A stretch of 64,000 nucleotides of DNA from Solimicrobium sp043758755 (GTDB lineage Bacteria > Pseudomonadota > Gammaproteobacteria > Burkholderiales > Burkholderiaceae_D), in the NCBI GenBank assembly GCA_043758755.1, contig JAYVMW010000059.1:180498-244497 (forward strand), given 5' to 3'. Every line of letters starts with the position of its first letter. Positions within the stretch are counted from its first letter, which is position 1. This document shows positions 1 through 8,904 of the stretch, piece by piece. The position numbers were made by a program, and so were the translations under genes. Below the pieces are notes generated by a model. That model had not been told where the DNA came from and searched no databases. It saw nothing but the letters and a program-made list of their open reading frames with translations.

Positions 1-644
1 TTCCCTTTATTTCGCTGCTGGTTTCGGGCGGGCATACGCAGTTGATGCGGGTTGAAGGCATCGGCAAATACACGTTGCTCGGTGAAACGCTTGACGACGC
101 TGCCGGTGAAGCATTTGACAAATCGGCCAAGCTGCTCGGGTTGTCTTATCCCGGTGGTCCGGCAATTTCAAAACTGGCCGGGCAGGGTGATCCAACGGTA
201 TATACATTGCCGCGCCCCATGCTGCATTCCAAAGATTTCAATTTCAGTTTTTCCGGCCTGAAAACTGCGGTGTTGACGGTGGTGAAAAATCATCCCGGCG
301 AATTGACCGGGCAAGACAAGGCCAATGTGGCGCGCGCCTTTGTGGATGCGCTCGTGGATGTGATCGTGGCCAAATGTTGCAACGCCATGCGCCATTCCGG
401 ACTAGAGCGGCTGGTGATCGCCGGAGGAGTGGGCGCTAACACCCAATTGCGCGCCGGACTCAATGCCGCTGCCGCCAAAAAGCGTTTTGAAGTGTACTAC
501 CCTGAACTGGAATTCTGTACCGACAATGGCGCCATGATTGCCTTTGCCGGCGCCATGCGCTTAAAGGCCGATCCGGAACAGGCGCAGCGCAATTATGCGT
601 TTACAGTGCGACCGAAATGGCCGCTCAATGAATTAGCCCGCTGA
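1..644 (+). CDS. tsaD: tRNA N6-adenosine threonylcarbamoyltransferase TsaD, 5'-truncated by window edge
   Basis: Transfers the threonylcarbamoyl group to A37 of ANN-decoding tRNAs, working with TsaB and TsaE in the cytoplasm. The reading frame is open from base 3 and already shows the ligand-binding SGGHTQL motif, so the true start lies outside the window and about 214 C-terminal residues of a roughly 340-residue protein remain. Further family motifs are NFSFSGLKTAV, AGGVGANTQLR and the metal-site segment CTDNGAMIA. It converges on plsY with a 12-bp overlap of the two 3' ends. The first internal ATG, at 42, is not the start. Confidence 0.96.
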   Translation, partial: PFISLLVSGGHTQLMRVEGIGKYTLLGETLDDAAGEAFDKSAKLLGLSYPGGPAISKLAGQGDPTVYTLPRPMLHSKDFNFSFSGLKTAVLTVVKNHPGELTGQDKANVARAFVDALVDVIVAKCCNAMRHSGLERLVIAGGVGANTQLRAGLNAAAAKKRFEVYYPELEFCTDNGAMIAFAGAMRLKADPEQAQRNYAFTVRPKWPLNELAR

Positions 645-1250
645 TTTTTTACTGCCCAGACGGCTTTCCTTGCCCTGTACCAGATTCTTGATATTTTGGC
701 GATGTCTGAAAATCAGCAGGGCGCTCATCACACAGGTTGCAATGACCAGCGGGCTGGACGTTCCCAGAATCAGCGCTGCATAAAACGGTGCAAACAGAGC
801 TGCGATCAAGGCCGCCAGTGAGGAATAACGAAAGCAGAACGCCACCACCAGCCAGGTCAGCACCGTACCTGCACCAATCCACCAGTTCAGTCCCAGCAAT
901 ACGCCCGCTGCTGTGGCCACACCCTTGCCGCCAACGAATCTGAAAAACACCGGCCACAGATGTCCCAGAAAAGCCGCCAGCGCGCTCAGTGCGATAAGCT
1001 CTGGCGACAGGTTCAGCCGGTATGCCAGCCATACCGCCAGCCAGCCTTTAAACGCATCACCGAGCAGGGTCAGCACTGCTGCTGCCTTGTTACCGCTGCG
1101 CAGTACATTGGTAGCGCCCGGGTTCTTGGAACCGTAAGTGCGCGGGTCCGATAGACCGAACAATTTGCTGACCACAACGGCAAACGATACCGAGCCGAGC
1201 AGGTAAGAAAACACAACAAACGCGATGGGAACAATGAGTGGGTTGGTCAT
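633..1250 (-). CDS. plsY: Glycerol-3-phosphate acyltransferase PlsY
   Basis: Integral membrane enzyme that acylates glycerol-3-phosphate from acyl-phosphate, the first step of phospholipid synthesis. At 205 residues it has normal family length. The three conserved loops are visible: an N-terminal GSVSFAVVV segment followed by YGSKNPGATNVLR, the phosphate-binding FVGGKGVATAAG, and the C-terminal FRHRQNIKNLVQGKESRLG. Five or so hydrophobic helices separate them. The tsaD-plsY tail-to-tail neighbourhood is common in Betaproteobacteria. The ATG at 1250 matches the usual N-terminus, which begins with a transmembrane helix. Confidence 0.96.
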   Translation of the reverse strand: MTNPLIVPIAFVVFSYLLGSVSFAVVVSKLFGLSDPRTYGSKNPGATNVLRSGNKAAAVLTLLGDAFKGWLAVWLAYRLNLSPELIALSALAAFLGHLWPVFFRFVGGKGVATAAGVLLGLNWWIGAGTVLTWLVVAFCFRYSSLAALIAALFAPFYAALILGTSSPLVIATCVMSALLIFRHRQNIKNLVQGKESRLGSKKSAG

Positions 1251-1353
1251 GAAGTTGACTGAGAGGAAGTTGGAATGGACGGTATTTTAAGCGATTGGAT
1301 GCAGAAAATGACCAATGCGGGGATTTAATTAACAGGCCAGGCTTCGGAACAGT

Positions 1354-1371
1354 GAACTCATTAATGAGTTC
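1354..1371. promoter_or_regulatory. Perfect 18-bp palindrome, probable toxin-antitoxin operator
   Basis: GAACTCATTAATGAGTTC is a perfect inverted repeat without spacer, 60 bp upstream of the antitoxin start. Antitoxins of the Phd/YefM class usually repress their own operon through such palindromes. It abuts a possible promoter (TTGTGA at 1372, 17-bp spacer, TATCAG at 1395). The role is inferred from position and symmetry. Confidence 0.6.
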
Positions 1372-1430
1372 TTGTGACCATTTAAACGTGCTAGTATCAG
1401 CCCATTTAAATGACTGTCAAAGGTATGAAT

Positions 1431-1682
1431 ATGGAAGCACTGTTAGCCCGCGCCTCTGTAGGCATCAGTGAATTGAAACTGAATCCAACCGCTGTTTTGG
1501 AAGCATCAGGCAATATGCCTGTTGCAATTTTGAACAGAAATAAACCCGTGGGATATTTGCTGACAGCCCAGGCGTGGGAACGGATACACAACATCCTTGA
1601 GGACAAAGAAATCTTAAAAATCATCGGGGCCAGAATGACCGATGGCAAGAAGCCGGTAAAAATCAAGATCGATGACCTATAG
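1431..1682 (+). CDS. Type II antitoxin, Phd/YefM-like
   Basis: Small antitoxin expected to bind and neutralise the RelE-like toxin encoded next to it and to autorepress the pair. The protein opens with LLARASVGISELKLNPTAV and continues with VAILNRNKPVGYLL, the typical Phd/YefM DNA-binding fold signature; the acidic and lysine-rich C-terminus is the likely toxin-wrapping tail. The frame is open from an ATG at 1410, but only the ATG at 1431 has a usable Shine-Dalgarno (AAAGG, about 7 nt away), so it is preferred, giving 83 residues. It overlaps the toxin gene by 11 bp. Confidence 0.85.
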   Translation: MEALLARASVGISELKLNPTAVLEASGNMPVAILNRNKPVGYLLTAQAWERIHNILEDKEILKIIGARMTDGKKPVKIKIDDL

Positions 1683-1959
1683 CCTTGAATTCCATCCGGA
1701 TGCTCTGAGGGAATGGAGAAAATTGGATGAATCAATCAAGCACCAATTCAAAAAGAAACTAAAAGAACGTTTGGAGCATCCAAGAGTTACCAGAGCCAGC
1801 ATCAGTGGCGGCAAGGATATTTACAAAATCAAACTTGCCGCGCTCGGTTATCGTCTTGTATATAAAGTTGTCGATAGTACCGTCACCGTCTATGTCCTGT
1901 CTGTCGGAAAGCGCGAAGACAATCTTGCCTATATCACTGCACTGATCAGAAATAATTGA
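1672..1959 (+). CDS. Type II toxin, RelE/ParE superfamily
   Basis: A 95-residue RelE-fold protein, expected to be a ribosome-dependent mRNA endonuclease. The sequence shows the usual pattern: YSLEFHPDALREWRKLD at the N-terminus, a basic helix (KKKLKERL), then IYKIKLAALGYRLVYKV and a final VLSVGKRE strand. These are the beta-sheet positions that carry the catalytic basic residues in RelE/StbE toxins. It overlaps the antitoxin by 11 bp, so the two are translationally coupled. No frame disruption is seen, so the pair should be functional. Confidence 0.9.
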   Translation: MTYSLEFHPDALREWRKLDESIKHQFKKKLKERLEHPRVTRASISGGKDIYKIKLAALGYRLVYKVVDSTVTVYVLSVGKREDNLAYITALIRNN

Positions 1960-1986
1960 CCAGTTTGCCCCAGTTACCACCAGCTC

Positions 1987-3180
1987 TCAAATGGCTTCAT
2001 TCTCCAGCCGGTACAGCGCAACCAGCAACCCCATCCCCGCCACCAAAACCACAGCCGTAATCACCAGCGCCCCGTGATAACTGCCCGTGGCGTTGGCAAT
2101 GTAGCCGGCCATTACTGGCGCGAGCATCTGTGCTACGCCATAGCTCAGCGTCAGGCGCGCCATGGCCTTGGCCGGATTATTGGGGAAGTGTCTTCCGATC
2201 AGAGACAGCGTCAGACTGACAATGCCGACAAAGGTGCTGCCATACAGAATGGCACTGACCACGTTCAGACTGATGTCATCGGTTGCGACCGGTAATATCA
2301 CCGAAACCACCTGCAATCCGAAGGCCAGCAGCAAAGCTGGAATCTGCCCGGTTCTGGCCGCGATCCGATCCCACAGAAATGTTGACGGCGCTGCAGCCAG
2401 ACCGACCACCACCCAGACCCAGCTGCCCCGCCCTGCCAGCACCGGCAGTTTCTCAAGAATGGCAACAATGAAGGTTGCGCTGATCACATAGCCAAAGCCA
2501 GCGCAGAAATAAGAGGCAATTAACAGTGTCATCCATTTTCTGGAAGGGGCAGCCTGCACCGGATGTGCTGCATCTGTTTTGATGTCGGCAGGTGAGGGCA
2601 TCCAGAGCCAGGCCGGAATCAGGAAAACAATGCCCAATACACCCAGCGCAATCCACTGCTGATTCCAGGATAAGTGACCAACCATGCTGCCAACGGCAAT
2701 GCCTGAAACGACAATGCCCAGCCCCAGGCCGGCAAAGTGCAGACCGAGCACTGGCTTGTACTGATGACGGATCAGCCAGTTCATGATCAGACCGGATGCG
2801 ATGAGCATGCCGCAGGTTGTGGTCAGGCCGGCGATGTAACGCAGAATGGCCCAGATCACGACATGGTCAGTCAACCCCATTGCTGCGGTACTGAACACGG
2901 CAACAAGGAGCCCAATGTGATACAGATGGTATTTCACCTTCAGTTGGTTGATGGACGAGGCCAGCAGGGCGCCAGTCATGTAACCCATGTAATTAAAGGT
3001 GGCGAGCCAGCCGCTAGCCAGATACGACAGGCCGGCCTGGTCACGCATGATGGGCAGCAGCGGCGTGTAGGCAAAGCGTGCCAGGCCAGCCGTGAGTAAC
3101 AGCGAACAGACGCCTGCGATGAAAACGCGCAGCTTTTGTGCGTCGACGGCCTGCGATCTGCTTTGTTGTTGGGAATTCAT
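1987..3180 (-). CDS. YbfB/YjiJ-family MFS transporter
   Basis: A 397-residue inner-membrane protein with about twelve hydrophobic helices, belonging by overall pattern to the YbfB/YjiJ branch of the major facilitator superfamily (Ala/Gly-rich helices, LTAGLARFAYTPLLPIMRD in the first helix and loop). The RFAYTPLLP segment and the YMGYMTGALLAS segment are characteristic of this group. The substrate is unknown for the family. It stands alone between the toxin-antitoxin pair and a divergent carbonic anhydrase gene. Confidence 0.85.
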   Translation of the reverse strand: MNSQQQSRSQAVDAQKLRVFIAGVCSLLLTAGLARFAYTPLLPIMRDQAGLSYLASGWLATFNYMGYMTGALLASSINQLKVKYHLYHIGLLVAVFSTAAMGLTDHVVIWAILRYIAGLTTTCGMLIASGLIMNWLIRHQYKPVLGLHFAGLGLGIVVSGIAVGSMVGHLSWNQQWIALGVLGIVFLIPAWLWMPSPADIKTDAAHPVQAAPSRKWMTLLIASYFCAGFGYVISATFIVAILEKLPVLAGRGSWVWVVVGLAAAPSTFLWDRIAARTGQIPALLLAFGLQVVSVILPVATDDISLNVVSAILYGSTFVGIVSLTLSLIGRHFPNNPAKAMARLTLSYGVAQMLAPVMAGYIANATGSYHGALVITAVVLVAGMGLLVALYRLENEAI

Positions 3181-3338
3181 TGTGTCTTCGGTCCGGAGTT
3201 TGGTGGATTATATAGGAGTGCGCCGATATTCCTGATTTATCACTAAGGAGTTCGCAGACTGGGCTGGCCTTGATACATATCAATTCACCCCCCGGTACCT
3301 GTGTTAACTTCTGACGGTTATTGCCGGTGAATCTAACT

Positions 3339-4082
3339 ATGCCTGATCTGCGCCACTTTACCTCATGCCTGAAATTCCCAGGGATGGCGTTGCTCGGGTT
3401 TCTGATGGCAACCCCGGCACAGGCGCTGATCTCCGTTACAACGGGAGCCGGCACGGCCACAGCGCCGGATGCACTGTGCGCCCATGGCACAAGGCAATCC
3501 CCTGTCGATATCGTTTCCACGCAAAAGAAAAACCTGCCGGCAATCCAGTTTAACTACCAGTCCGGCCCCTTAAAAATTGTCAATGACGGGCATACCGTCA
3601 GGGTTCGATTCTCCAATGGCAGCCATATCATCATCGGCAAGAAAAAATTCATTCTGCAGCAAATGCATTTCCATTACCCATCCGGTGACCGGATTGCTGG
3701 CCATGAATTTGATCTGGCCATGCATTTCATTCATAAAAGCACTGATGGACAGCTTTTGGTCGCGGTCGTGTTATTTCAGCCAGGTCAGAGCCACGACGGG
3801 TTAAATGATCTGCTGCCCAATATGCCTGCAACGAAAAGCCGTGAACTCGATAGTGCCGCAGTGCGGGTCGATCCATCGCGCTTTATACCGGCGCAGCACG
3901 GCTATTACACCTACACCGGTTCGCTGACGGCCCCGCCATGCACAGAAGGAATCACCTGGCTGGTGTTCAGACAGCCAGTGGGACTGGCACAGGAACAGCT
4001 GAATACACTGAAAAGCTTGTTCCCCACCAACGCCAGGCCGGCTCAACCCCTGCATGGCCGGGTGATTCAGGAAAGCTTATGA
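3339..4082 (+). CDS. Periplasmic alpha-carbonic anhydrase
   Basis: Zinc enzyme that interconverts carbon dioxide and bicarbonate, exported to the periplasm. An N-terminal signal peptide ending near ATPAQA is visible. The alpha-class signature is present: QSPVDI near the N-terminus, the zinc histidines in QMHFHYPSG and AMHFIHK, and the substrate-loop segment GSLTAPPCTEGI. A TTG 18 bases upstream also keeps the frame open, but the ATG at 3339 gives the better signal peptide. The following beta-propeller gene begins 50 bp downstream on the same strand and may be cotranscribed. Confidence 0.93.
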   Translation: MPDLRHFTSCLKFPGMALLGFLMATPAQALISVTTGAGTATAPDALCAHGTRQSPVDIVSTQKKNLPAIQFNYQSGPLKIVNDGHTVRVRFSNGSHIIIGKKKFILQQMHFHYPSGDRIAGHEFDLAMHFIHKSTDGQLLVAVVLFQPGQSHDGLNDLLPNMPATKSRELDSAAVRVDPSRFIPAQHGYYTYTGSLTAPPCTEGITWLVFRQPVGLAQEQLNTLKSLFPTNARPAQPLHGRVIQESL

Positions 4083-4131
4083 AACCCGCACGATTTTTAT
4101 CCACTCACCACCACTTTAGAGGATCAGAATA

Positions 4132-5334
4132 ATGAACAATGAAAGCAAGTCAGCGCAGTCGGTTCGGCGCTGCGACAATGTCAACCTGCGATTGATGCAC
4201 AAACTTGTTTTGACCGGCATAACCTGTCTGGCAGTGCAGCTGAGTGCTTCGGCTGCCGACACCGGGTCAGCACAGGGCAAACCCAAAAAGGTGGGCATCG
4301 ATGTACCCGTTACCGCAGAAATGACTGGCGCCGGCATCGTGTCCAGTGGCGCGGTACTGCCACCCATTCCTGCGGTGACCGGCAGCAGAAAGAATCCGGT
4401 TCCATCCTGGGGCAAGCCGCTGCCGTATCCGATCATAATTGCTGACCGGCGCAATAACCGGCTCATTGAAATAGCACCCGATAAACGCATCATCTGGGAA
4501 TTCCCGTCACCCAACCTGAAAGTCTATCGTGGCAACGAGGATGTCAATTTCTCGCAGGATGGCACCATGCTGGCCATCAGTGAAGAAGATAATTACGATA
4601 TTCATCTGGTCGATTACCAGCAGCGTCAACTGGCTTTTTCATACGGCATTCCCGATGTGCGCGGCAGCAAACCCGGTTTGATGAATTATCCGGATGACGC
4701 ACATCTGCTGGCCGACGGCATCATGGCAACCGGCGATATCCGCAACTGCCGGGTATTATTTCTTGATCCCAAAACCAGCAACATTGTCACGCAGTGGGGA
4801 ACCCCGGGAAAATGCGAACACAACCCGCCGACAACGCTGGGCTATCCGAACGGTGTCACACCGATGGAAAATGGCGACATGCTGATCAGCGAAATTCGTG
4901 ATGCCTGGATTTCCCGCATTACCCGCGCAGGAAAAGTTGTCTGGAGCATGCGCGCACCGAAAGTGAAATATCCGTCTGATGCCTTTCCTACTGTCGATGG
5001 CAAGCAGATCATCGTGGCCGATTTTGTCAAGCCTGGGCATATCGTCATCTTTGACCCTGCCACCCGCAAAGTGACCTGGGAATATGCGGTAACACAGGGT
5101 GACGGTGTGCTCGATCACCCGTCGCTGGCGCGTGAGCTGCCTGATACCGGCGATATTCTGGTGTCGGATGATTTGCGTGATCGGGTGGTCGTGATCGATC
5201 GTCAGACCAAGCAGATTGTCTGGCAGTATGGCGTCACCGACACCAAAGGACATACACAGGGTCTGCTGAACTACCCGGACGGATTTGATATTGATGTATT
5301 CCGTGCCTGGAAGCAGTCACTGAAAGAAAAATAA
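4132..5334 (+). CDS. Secreted beta-propeller (PQQ/NHL-like repeat) protein
   Basis: A 400-residue protein with an N-terminal export signal ending near the SASAADT segment. The body has repeated blades of the form (I/V)xW(E/Q)(F/Y)..., for example IIWEFPS, VVWSMRA, VTWEYAV and IVWQYGV, alternating with DRxNxRLIEI- or DLRDRVVVID-type strands. This is a beta-propeller in the arylsulfotransferase/PQQ-repeat style. The enzymatic role, if any, is not recognisable. It follows the carbonic anhydrase by 50 bp with a good ribosome-binding site (AGAGGATC), so a periplasmic two-gene unit is likely. Confidence 0.72.
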   Translation: MNNESKSAQSVRRCDNVNLRLMHKLVLTGITCLAVQLSASAADTGSAQGKPKKVGIDVPVTAEMTGAGIVSSGAVLPPIPAVTGSRKNPVPSWGKPLPYPIIIADRRNNRLIEIAPDKRIIWEFPSPNLKVYRGNEDVNFSQDGTMLAISEEDNYDIHLVDYQQRQLAFSYGIPDVRGSKPGLMNYPDDAHLLADGIMATGDIRNCRVLFLDPKTSNIVTQWGTPGKCEHNPPTTLGYPNGVTPMENGDMLISEIRDAWISRITRAGKVVWSMRAPKVKYPSDAFPTVDGKQIIVADFVKPGHIVIFDPATRKVTWEYAVTQGDGVLDHPSLARELPDTGDILVSDDLRDRVVVIDRQTKQIVWQYGVTDTKGHTQGLLNYPDGFDIDVFRAWKQSLKEK

Positions 5335-5399
5335 TTTCCATTCGGACCTGCAGCGACTGGCTTCAAGATGGCCAGCGCTGCAGGGTTGGCGGCAGCCAT

Positions 5400-5837
5400 T
5401 TACTTTGGCAACTTCAGCATGAAGTAGGTGGCCTTGACCATCGCAATCGCTTTGCCTGACACATCCCGGACTTCAATTTCCCTTGCAATTTTAAATTTGC
5501 CGTGGATGCCGGTTTCGCGTTCCATTTCTTCCCATTCCTGATCTGTCACCTTAAGTTCAACGATTAAAGGTTGGATGGCAGGTGCCAGATAGCGAATCGT
5601 CACTTCCCCGACCACCGGCACCAGATTCTGCAGGCCGAATTTGAGTACGCACATCATGCCAAACGGGAATTCGGCCAATGAAAAAATCGCGCCGGCATAG
5701 ATGCCGCCAAGATGATTTCTGTTTCCTTCCAGCGGCATTTCAACCTTGAACAGATTGGGCGATTGCTCCAGTACCCGAATACCCATATTTTTCAAGGTAT
5801 CTACGCTTCGAATCATGTGTTCGAGATTGACTGTCAT
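5400..5837 (-). CDS. Hotdog-fold thioesterase (YiiD/DUF4442-like)
   Basis: A 145-residue single hotdog domain. The central helix and following strand read NRNHLGGIYAGAIFSLAEFPFG, in the position where PaaI/YiiD-type acyl-CoA thioesterases place the substrate-binding helix, and the C-terminus carries the GKFKIAREIEVRDVSGKAIA strands. The substrate cannot be predicted. It is transcribed away from the chemoreceptor gene and has no clear partner. Confidence 0.8.
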   Translation of the reverse strand: MTVNLEHMIRSVDTLKNMGIRVLEQSPNLFKVEMPLEGNRNHLGGIYAGAIFSLAEFPFGMMCVLKFGLQNLVPVVGEVTIRYLAPAIQPLIVELKVTDQEWEEMERETGIHGKFKIAREIEVRDVSGKAIAMVKATYFMLKLPK

Positions 5838-6094
5838 TGAGTACTTTCCTTGTTGGTCATGAGTGGGGTTTGGGTATATTAACTGAAACAGGCAGTGCGG
5901 GGACTTGCAGAAATAACATGCCTCGTGAAATAATTCACATTACATTTCCTCCAACGTATACCTATACTCAAATTGCAATCATCATTTTTTTGCCAGGCGA
6001 GCAGTCATCAAGCCCCGCGCAAAACATATCAAATTTGAATATAAAAAAAGTATCAGCCGCACCTTGTCGTACTTCACACCAAGGGGAAATAATT

Positions 6095-8020
6095 TTGGAT
6101 GCTCTTCGCAATCTGACAATTCAGAAAAAACTGATCCTCAGCATGGGCGGTTGCCTGGTGCTGTTTCTGGCCATATCCACGGTGCTGTCAGTAACCATGA
6201 CCAGCAGCGGAATTCGGGGACGGGTCATCCAGACCGAGTTACCTGCGCAGGTCGGAGAAATCCGCAACGATATCCTGCGTCAGATCGGTGAGCCACTGGC
6301 CACATCGCTCGGGATTGCCAACAACACTTTCCTGCATACCTGGGAAGACGCAGGCTTGCCTGACAGCGGTTTGCCACAATGGAAGCAGTACGCCGAACAA
6401 ATCAAGAAATCCAGCAATGCCGCCATGGTGTTCTGGGTGTCGGAAGCGGCTGGCAAACACATCAGCGAACAGGGCAACAGTCGCAGCGTCGCCAAAAGCG
6501 CGCCGGGTGACCAATGGTTTTACAACTTTCTTTCAGGTGGCAAGCTGTACACGCTCGATCTGGACAAGGACGTCGGTTCGAGCAATGTCATGTTGTTCGT
6601 GAATGTTCGTTTTCAGACCGCCGCCGGCAAGATTGGTGCAACGGGCCTCGGTCTATCGGTTGATGCACTGGCTGATAAGATACGCAGTTACAAGCTGGGC
6701 AAATCCGGCTTCGTCTATCTGGTGCGCGCCAATGGCAGTGTGCTGATACATCGTGACGCAACCCTGAGTGACGGAAAGCATTTTCTGAAGGACTTGCCCG
6801 GCATTAATGATGCTCTGGCCACGCAGCTGCTCAGCGGCAAAGCGTTTGGCAGCACCAGTTATTCTCTGGCCGACGGCACCCATATCCTGGCCTCCTCGTT
6901 TGTACCCGAATTGAATCTGTATGTGATCGCCGATGTACCTGAAAATGAAGTGCTCAGTGGTGTGACCCGCAATGCCACAATTACTGCACTGGCGGCAGGC
7001 GTGATCGGCGGCGGCATAGGATTGCTGATTATTTATTTCATCAGTGGCGCCATCGCCGCTCCGGTGCGGCGCGCCGCCAGCATGCTCGACGACATAGCCC
7101 AAGGCAGTGGCGATTTGAGTCGGCACATGGTTGTTGAAAGCCGCGACGAAGTCGGATTGCTGGCGGATGCCTTCAACCTGTTCGTGGCTTCACTCAACAG
7201 GACCATCAGCCAGGTGCGCGGCAGTACCGAACTGATTGCCGCGGCCTCAACGGAAATCGCGGCGGGTAATCTGGATCTGTCGGGCCGAACCGAAAATCAG
7301 GCCTCCAATCTCGAGGAAACCGCAGCCGCCATGGAGCAGCTGACCTCAACGGTCAGGCAAAATGCCGAAAACGCCAGTCAGGCCAATCAGCTGGTTGCCA
7401 ATGCTTCCGGTTTTGCCCTCAAGGGTGGCGAGGTGGTGGGGCAGGTAGTGACGACGATGGGTTCGATCAGCGAGAGTTCGCGCAAGATTGTTGACATCAT
7501 CGGTGTGATAGACGGCATTGCCTTCCAGACCAATATTCTGGCACTGAATGCTGCCGTGGAAGCCGCCAGAGCCGGTGAGCAGGGACGCGGTTTTGCGGTT
7601 GTCGCGTCAGAAGTGCGCAATCTGGCACAGCGTTCGGCATCGGCGGCCAGAGAAATTAAAGGTCTCATTGATGATTCGGTCAGCAAGGTCGATGCCGGCA
7701 GCAGACTGGTCGATAGCGCCGGGCAAACCATGCACGACATCGTCACCTCGGTCAAACAGGTCGCCGACCTGATGGGTGAAATCGCGTCGGCCAGCCGTGA
7801 GCAGAGCGAAGGCATTGGTCAGGTAAATCATGCGATTACGGAAATGGATAACGCAACACAGCAAAATGCTGCACTGGTTGAAGAGGCTGCTGCTGCGGCC
7901 GCTTCGCTGCAGGAACAGGCGGCCAATCTGGCCCGGGTAGTCAGCGTCTTCAAGCTCGACGAACACGCAACGGCACCTGGTTCGGCCGGCACGGCGTTGG
8001 CGCGCAGATTCGTAAATTGA
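6095..8020 (+). CDS. Methyl-accepting chemotaxis protein with periplasmic Cache sensor
   Basis: Inner-membrane chemoreceptor signalling to CheA/CheW. Architecture by eye: a transmembrane helix near residues 14-36, a periplasmic Cache-type sensor to about residue 285 (including FVYLVRANGSVLIHRD), a second membrane helix near 293-313, a HAMP segment, and a methyl-accepting coiled coil. The conserved hairpin tip around IAFQTNILALNAAVEAARAG is intact. The frame is open from a TTG at 5837, but a TTG at 6095 with AAGGGGA 7 bases upstream fits the short cytoplasmic N-terminus (LRNLTIQKKL). The ligand is unknown. Confidence 0.93.
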   Translation: MDALRNLTIQKKLILSMGGCLVLFLAISTVLSVTMTSSGIRGRVIQTELPAQVGEIRNDILRQIGEPLATSLGIANNTFLHTWEDAGLPDSGLPQWKQYAEQIKKSSNAAMVFWVSEAAGKHISEQGNSRSVAKSAPGDQWFYNFLSGGKLYTLDLDKDVGSSNVMLFVNVRFQTAAGKIGATGLGLSVDALADKIRSYKLGKSGFVYLVRANGSVLIHRDATLSDGKHFLKDLPGINDALATQLLSGKAFGSTSYSLADGTHILASSFVPELNLYVIADVPENEVLSGVTRNATITALAAGVIGGGIGLLIIYFISGAIAAPVRRAASMLDDIAQGSGDLSRHMVVESRDEVGLLADAFNLFVASLNRTISQVRGSTELIAAASTEIAAGNLDLSGRTENQASNLEETAAAMEQLTSTVRQNAENASQANQLVANASGFALKGGEVVGQVVTTMGSISESSRKIVDIIGVIDGIAFQTNILALNAAVEAARAGEQGRGFAVVASEVRNLAQRSASAAREIKGLIDDSVSKVDAGSRLVDSAGQTMHDIVTSVKQVADLMGEIASASREQSEGIGQVNHAITEMDNATQQNAALVEEAAAAAASLQEQAANLARVVSVFKLDEHATAPGSAGTALARRFVN

Positions 8021-8044
8021 GACGATGTAACTTTGAAAGCGATT

Positions 8045-8902
8045 ATGAAGACAATGACGATTTCGATTGCCGCCGTGGCGATTGTGTGCGCGACACCCTG
8101 CGCATTGGCTGCTGACTGGAGCGACACTGCAATCAGCGTACGTGTCGGCAACGATTTTCGTGAGCCGTTCAACCCTGATGCTATCGGCAAAACCATTTTT
8201 GCCCTGACCCATGTCAGCGGTTACCAGTACGGAACCAATTTCTTTAACGTTGATTTACTGGAGTCCGACAGCAAAGACCCGGCCTCGTTAAATTCAAGTG
8301 CTGGTGCGCAGGAAGCCTATGTGGTGTATCGCAACACCATCGATTTCGGCAAGGTGTCCGGTGCAGATTTGAAATTTGGAGCCATCCGTTCAATCGGTGC
8401 CACCGTGGGATTTGACTGGAATACCAAAAATGATGTGGGCTACAATTCAAGAAAGCGCATGCTGGTGGCCGGTCCTACCTTGATATGGGATGTGCCTGGA
8501 TTTCTTACCACCAGCCTGTTTTTGCTTGATGAAAGCAACGCGCCCAGCGGCGCATTTCCACCCATTTCAAGCGTGACCGGACGCTACACCTATAAACTCC
8601 ATCCGATGCTTGGCGCAGTCTGGGGCATTCCGCTGTCGGAGCGGTTTGCCTTCGAGGGTTACGCCGATTTCATTGCCAGCAAAGGTGCTGACGAAGTTGG
8701 GCGCGCCACCGGTGCCGAAACCAATATCGATATGCAGGTCATGGTTGATCTGGGCTCAATATTTTCCGTTGCCAAAAATGTGTTCCGTGCCGGGCTCGAG
8801 TACCAGTACTGGAACAACAAATTTGGCAATACCGCGGCCACCACGAATAACATCGGTCAGCGCGCGCAAACGCCGATGGTGCGGCTTGAATATCACTTCT
8901 AG
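8045..8902 (+). CDS. Tsx-like outer-membrane channel protein
   Basis: About 285 residues with a signal peptide ending PCALA, then alternating beta strands and a final phenylalanine (RLEYHF), the mark of outer-membrane barrels. The opening WSDTAISVRVGNDFREPF and the GLEYQYWNNKFGN strand near the end match the nucleoside-channel Tsx family. It follows the chemoreceptor by a short gap on the same strand, so uptake and taxis towards the same solute is possible, though this is inference. A TTG at 8033 is an alternative start. Confidence 0.75.
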   Translation: MKTMTISIAAVAIVCATPCALAADWSDTAISVRVGNDFREPFNPDAIGKTIFALTHVSGYQYGTNFFNVDLLESDSKDPASLNSSAGAQEAYVVYRNTIDFGKVSGADLKFGAIRSIGATVGFDWNTKNDVGYNSRKRMLVAGPTLIWDVPGFLTTSLFLLDESNAPSGAFPPISSVTGRYTYKLHPMLGAVWGIPLSERFAFEGYADFIASKGADEVGRATGAETNIDMQVMVDLGSIFSVAKNVFRAGLEYQYWNNKFGNTAATTNNIGQRAQTPMVRLEYHF

Positions 8903-8904
8903 AA

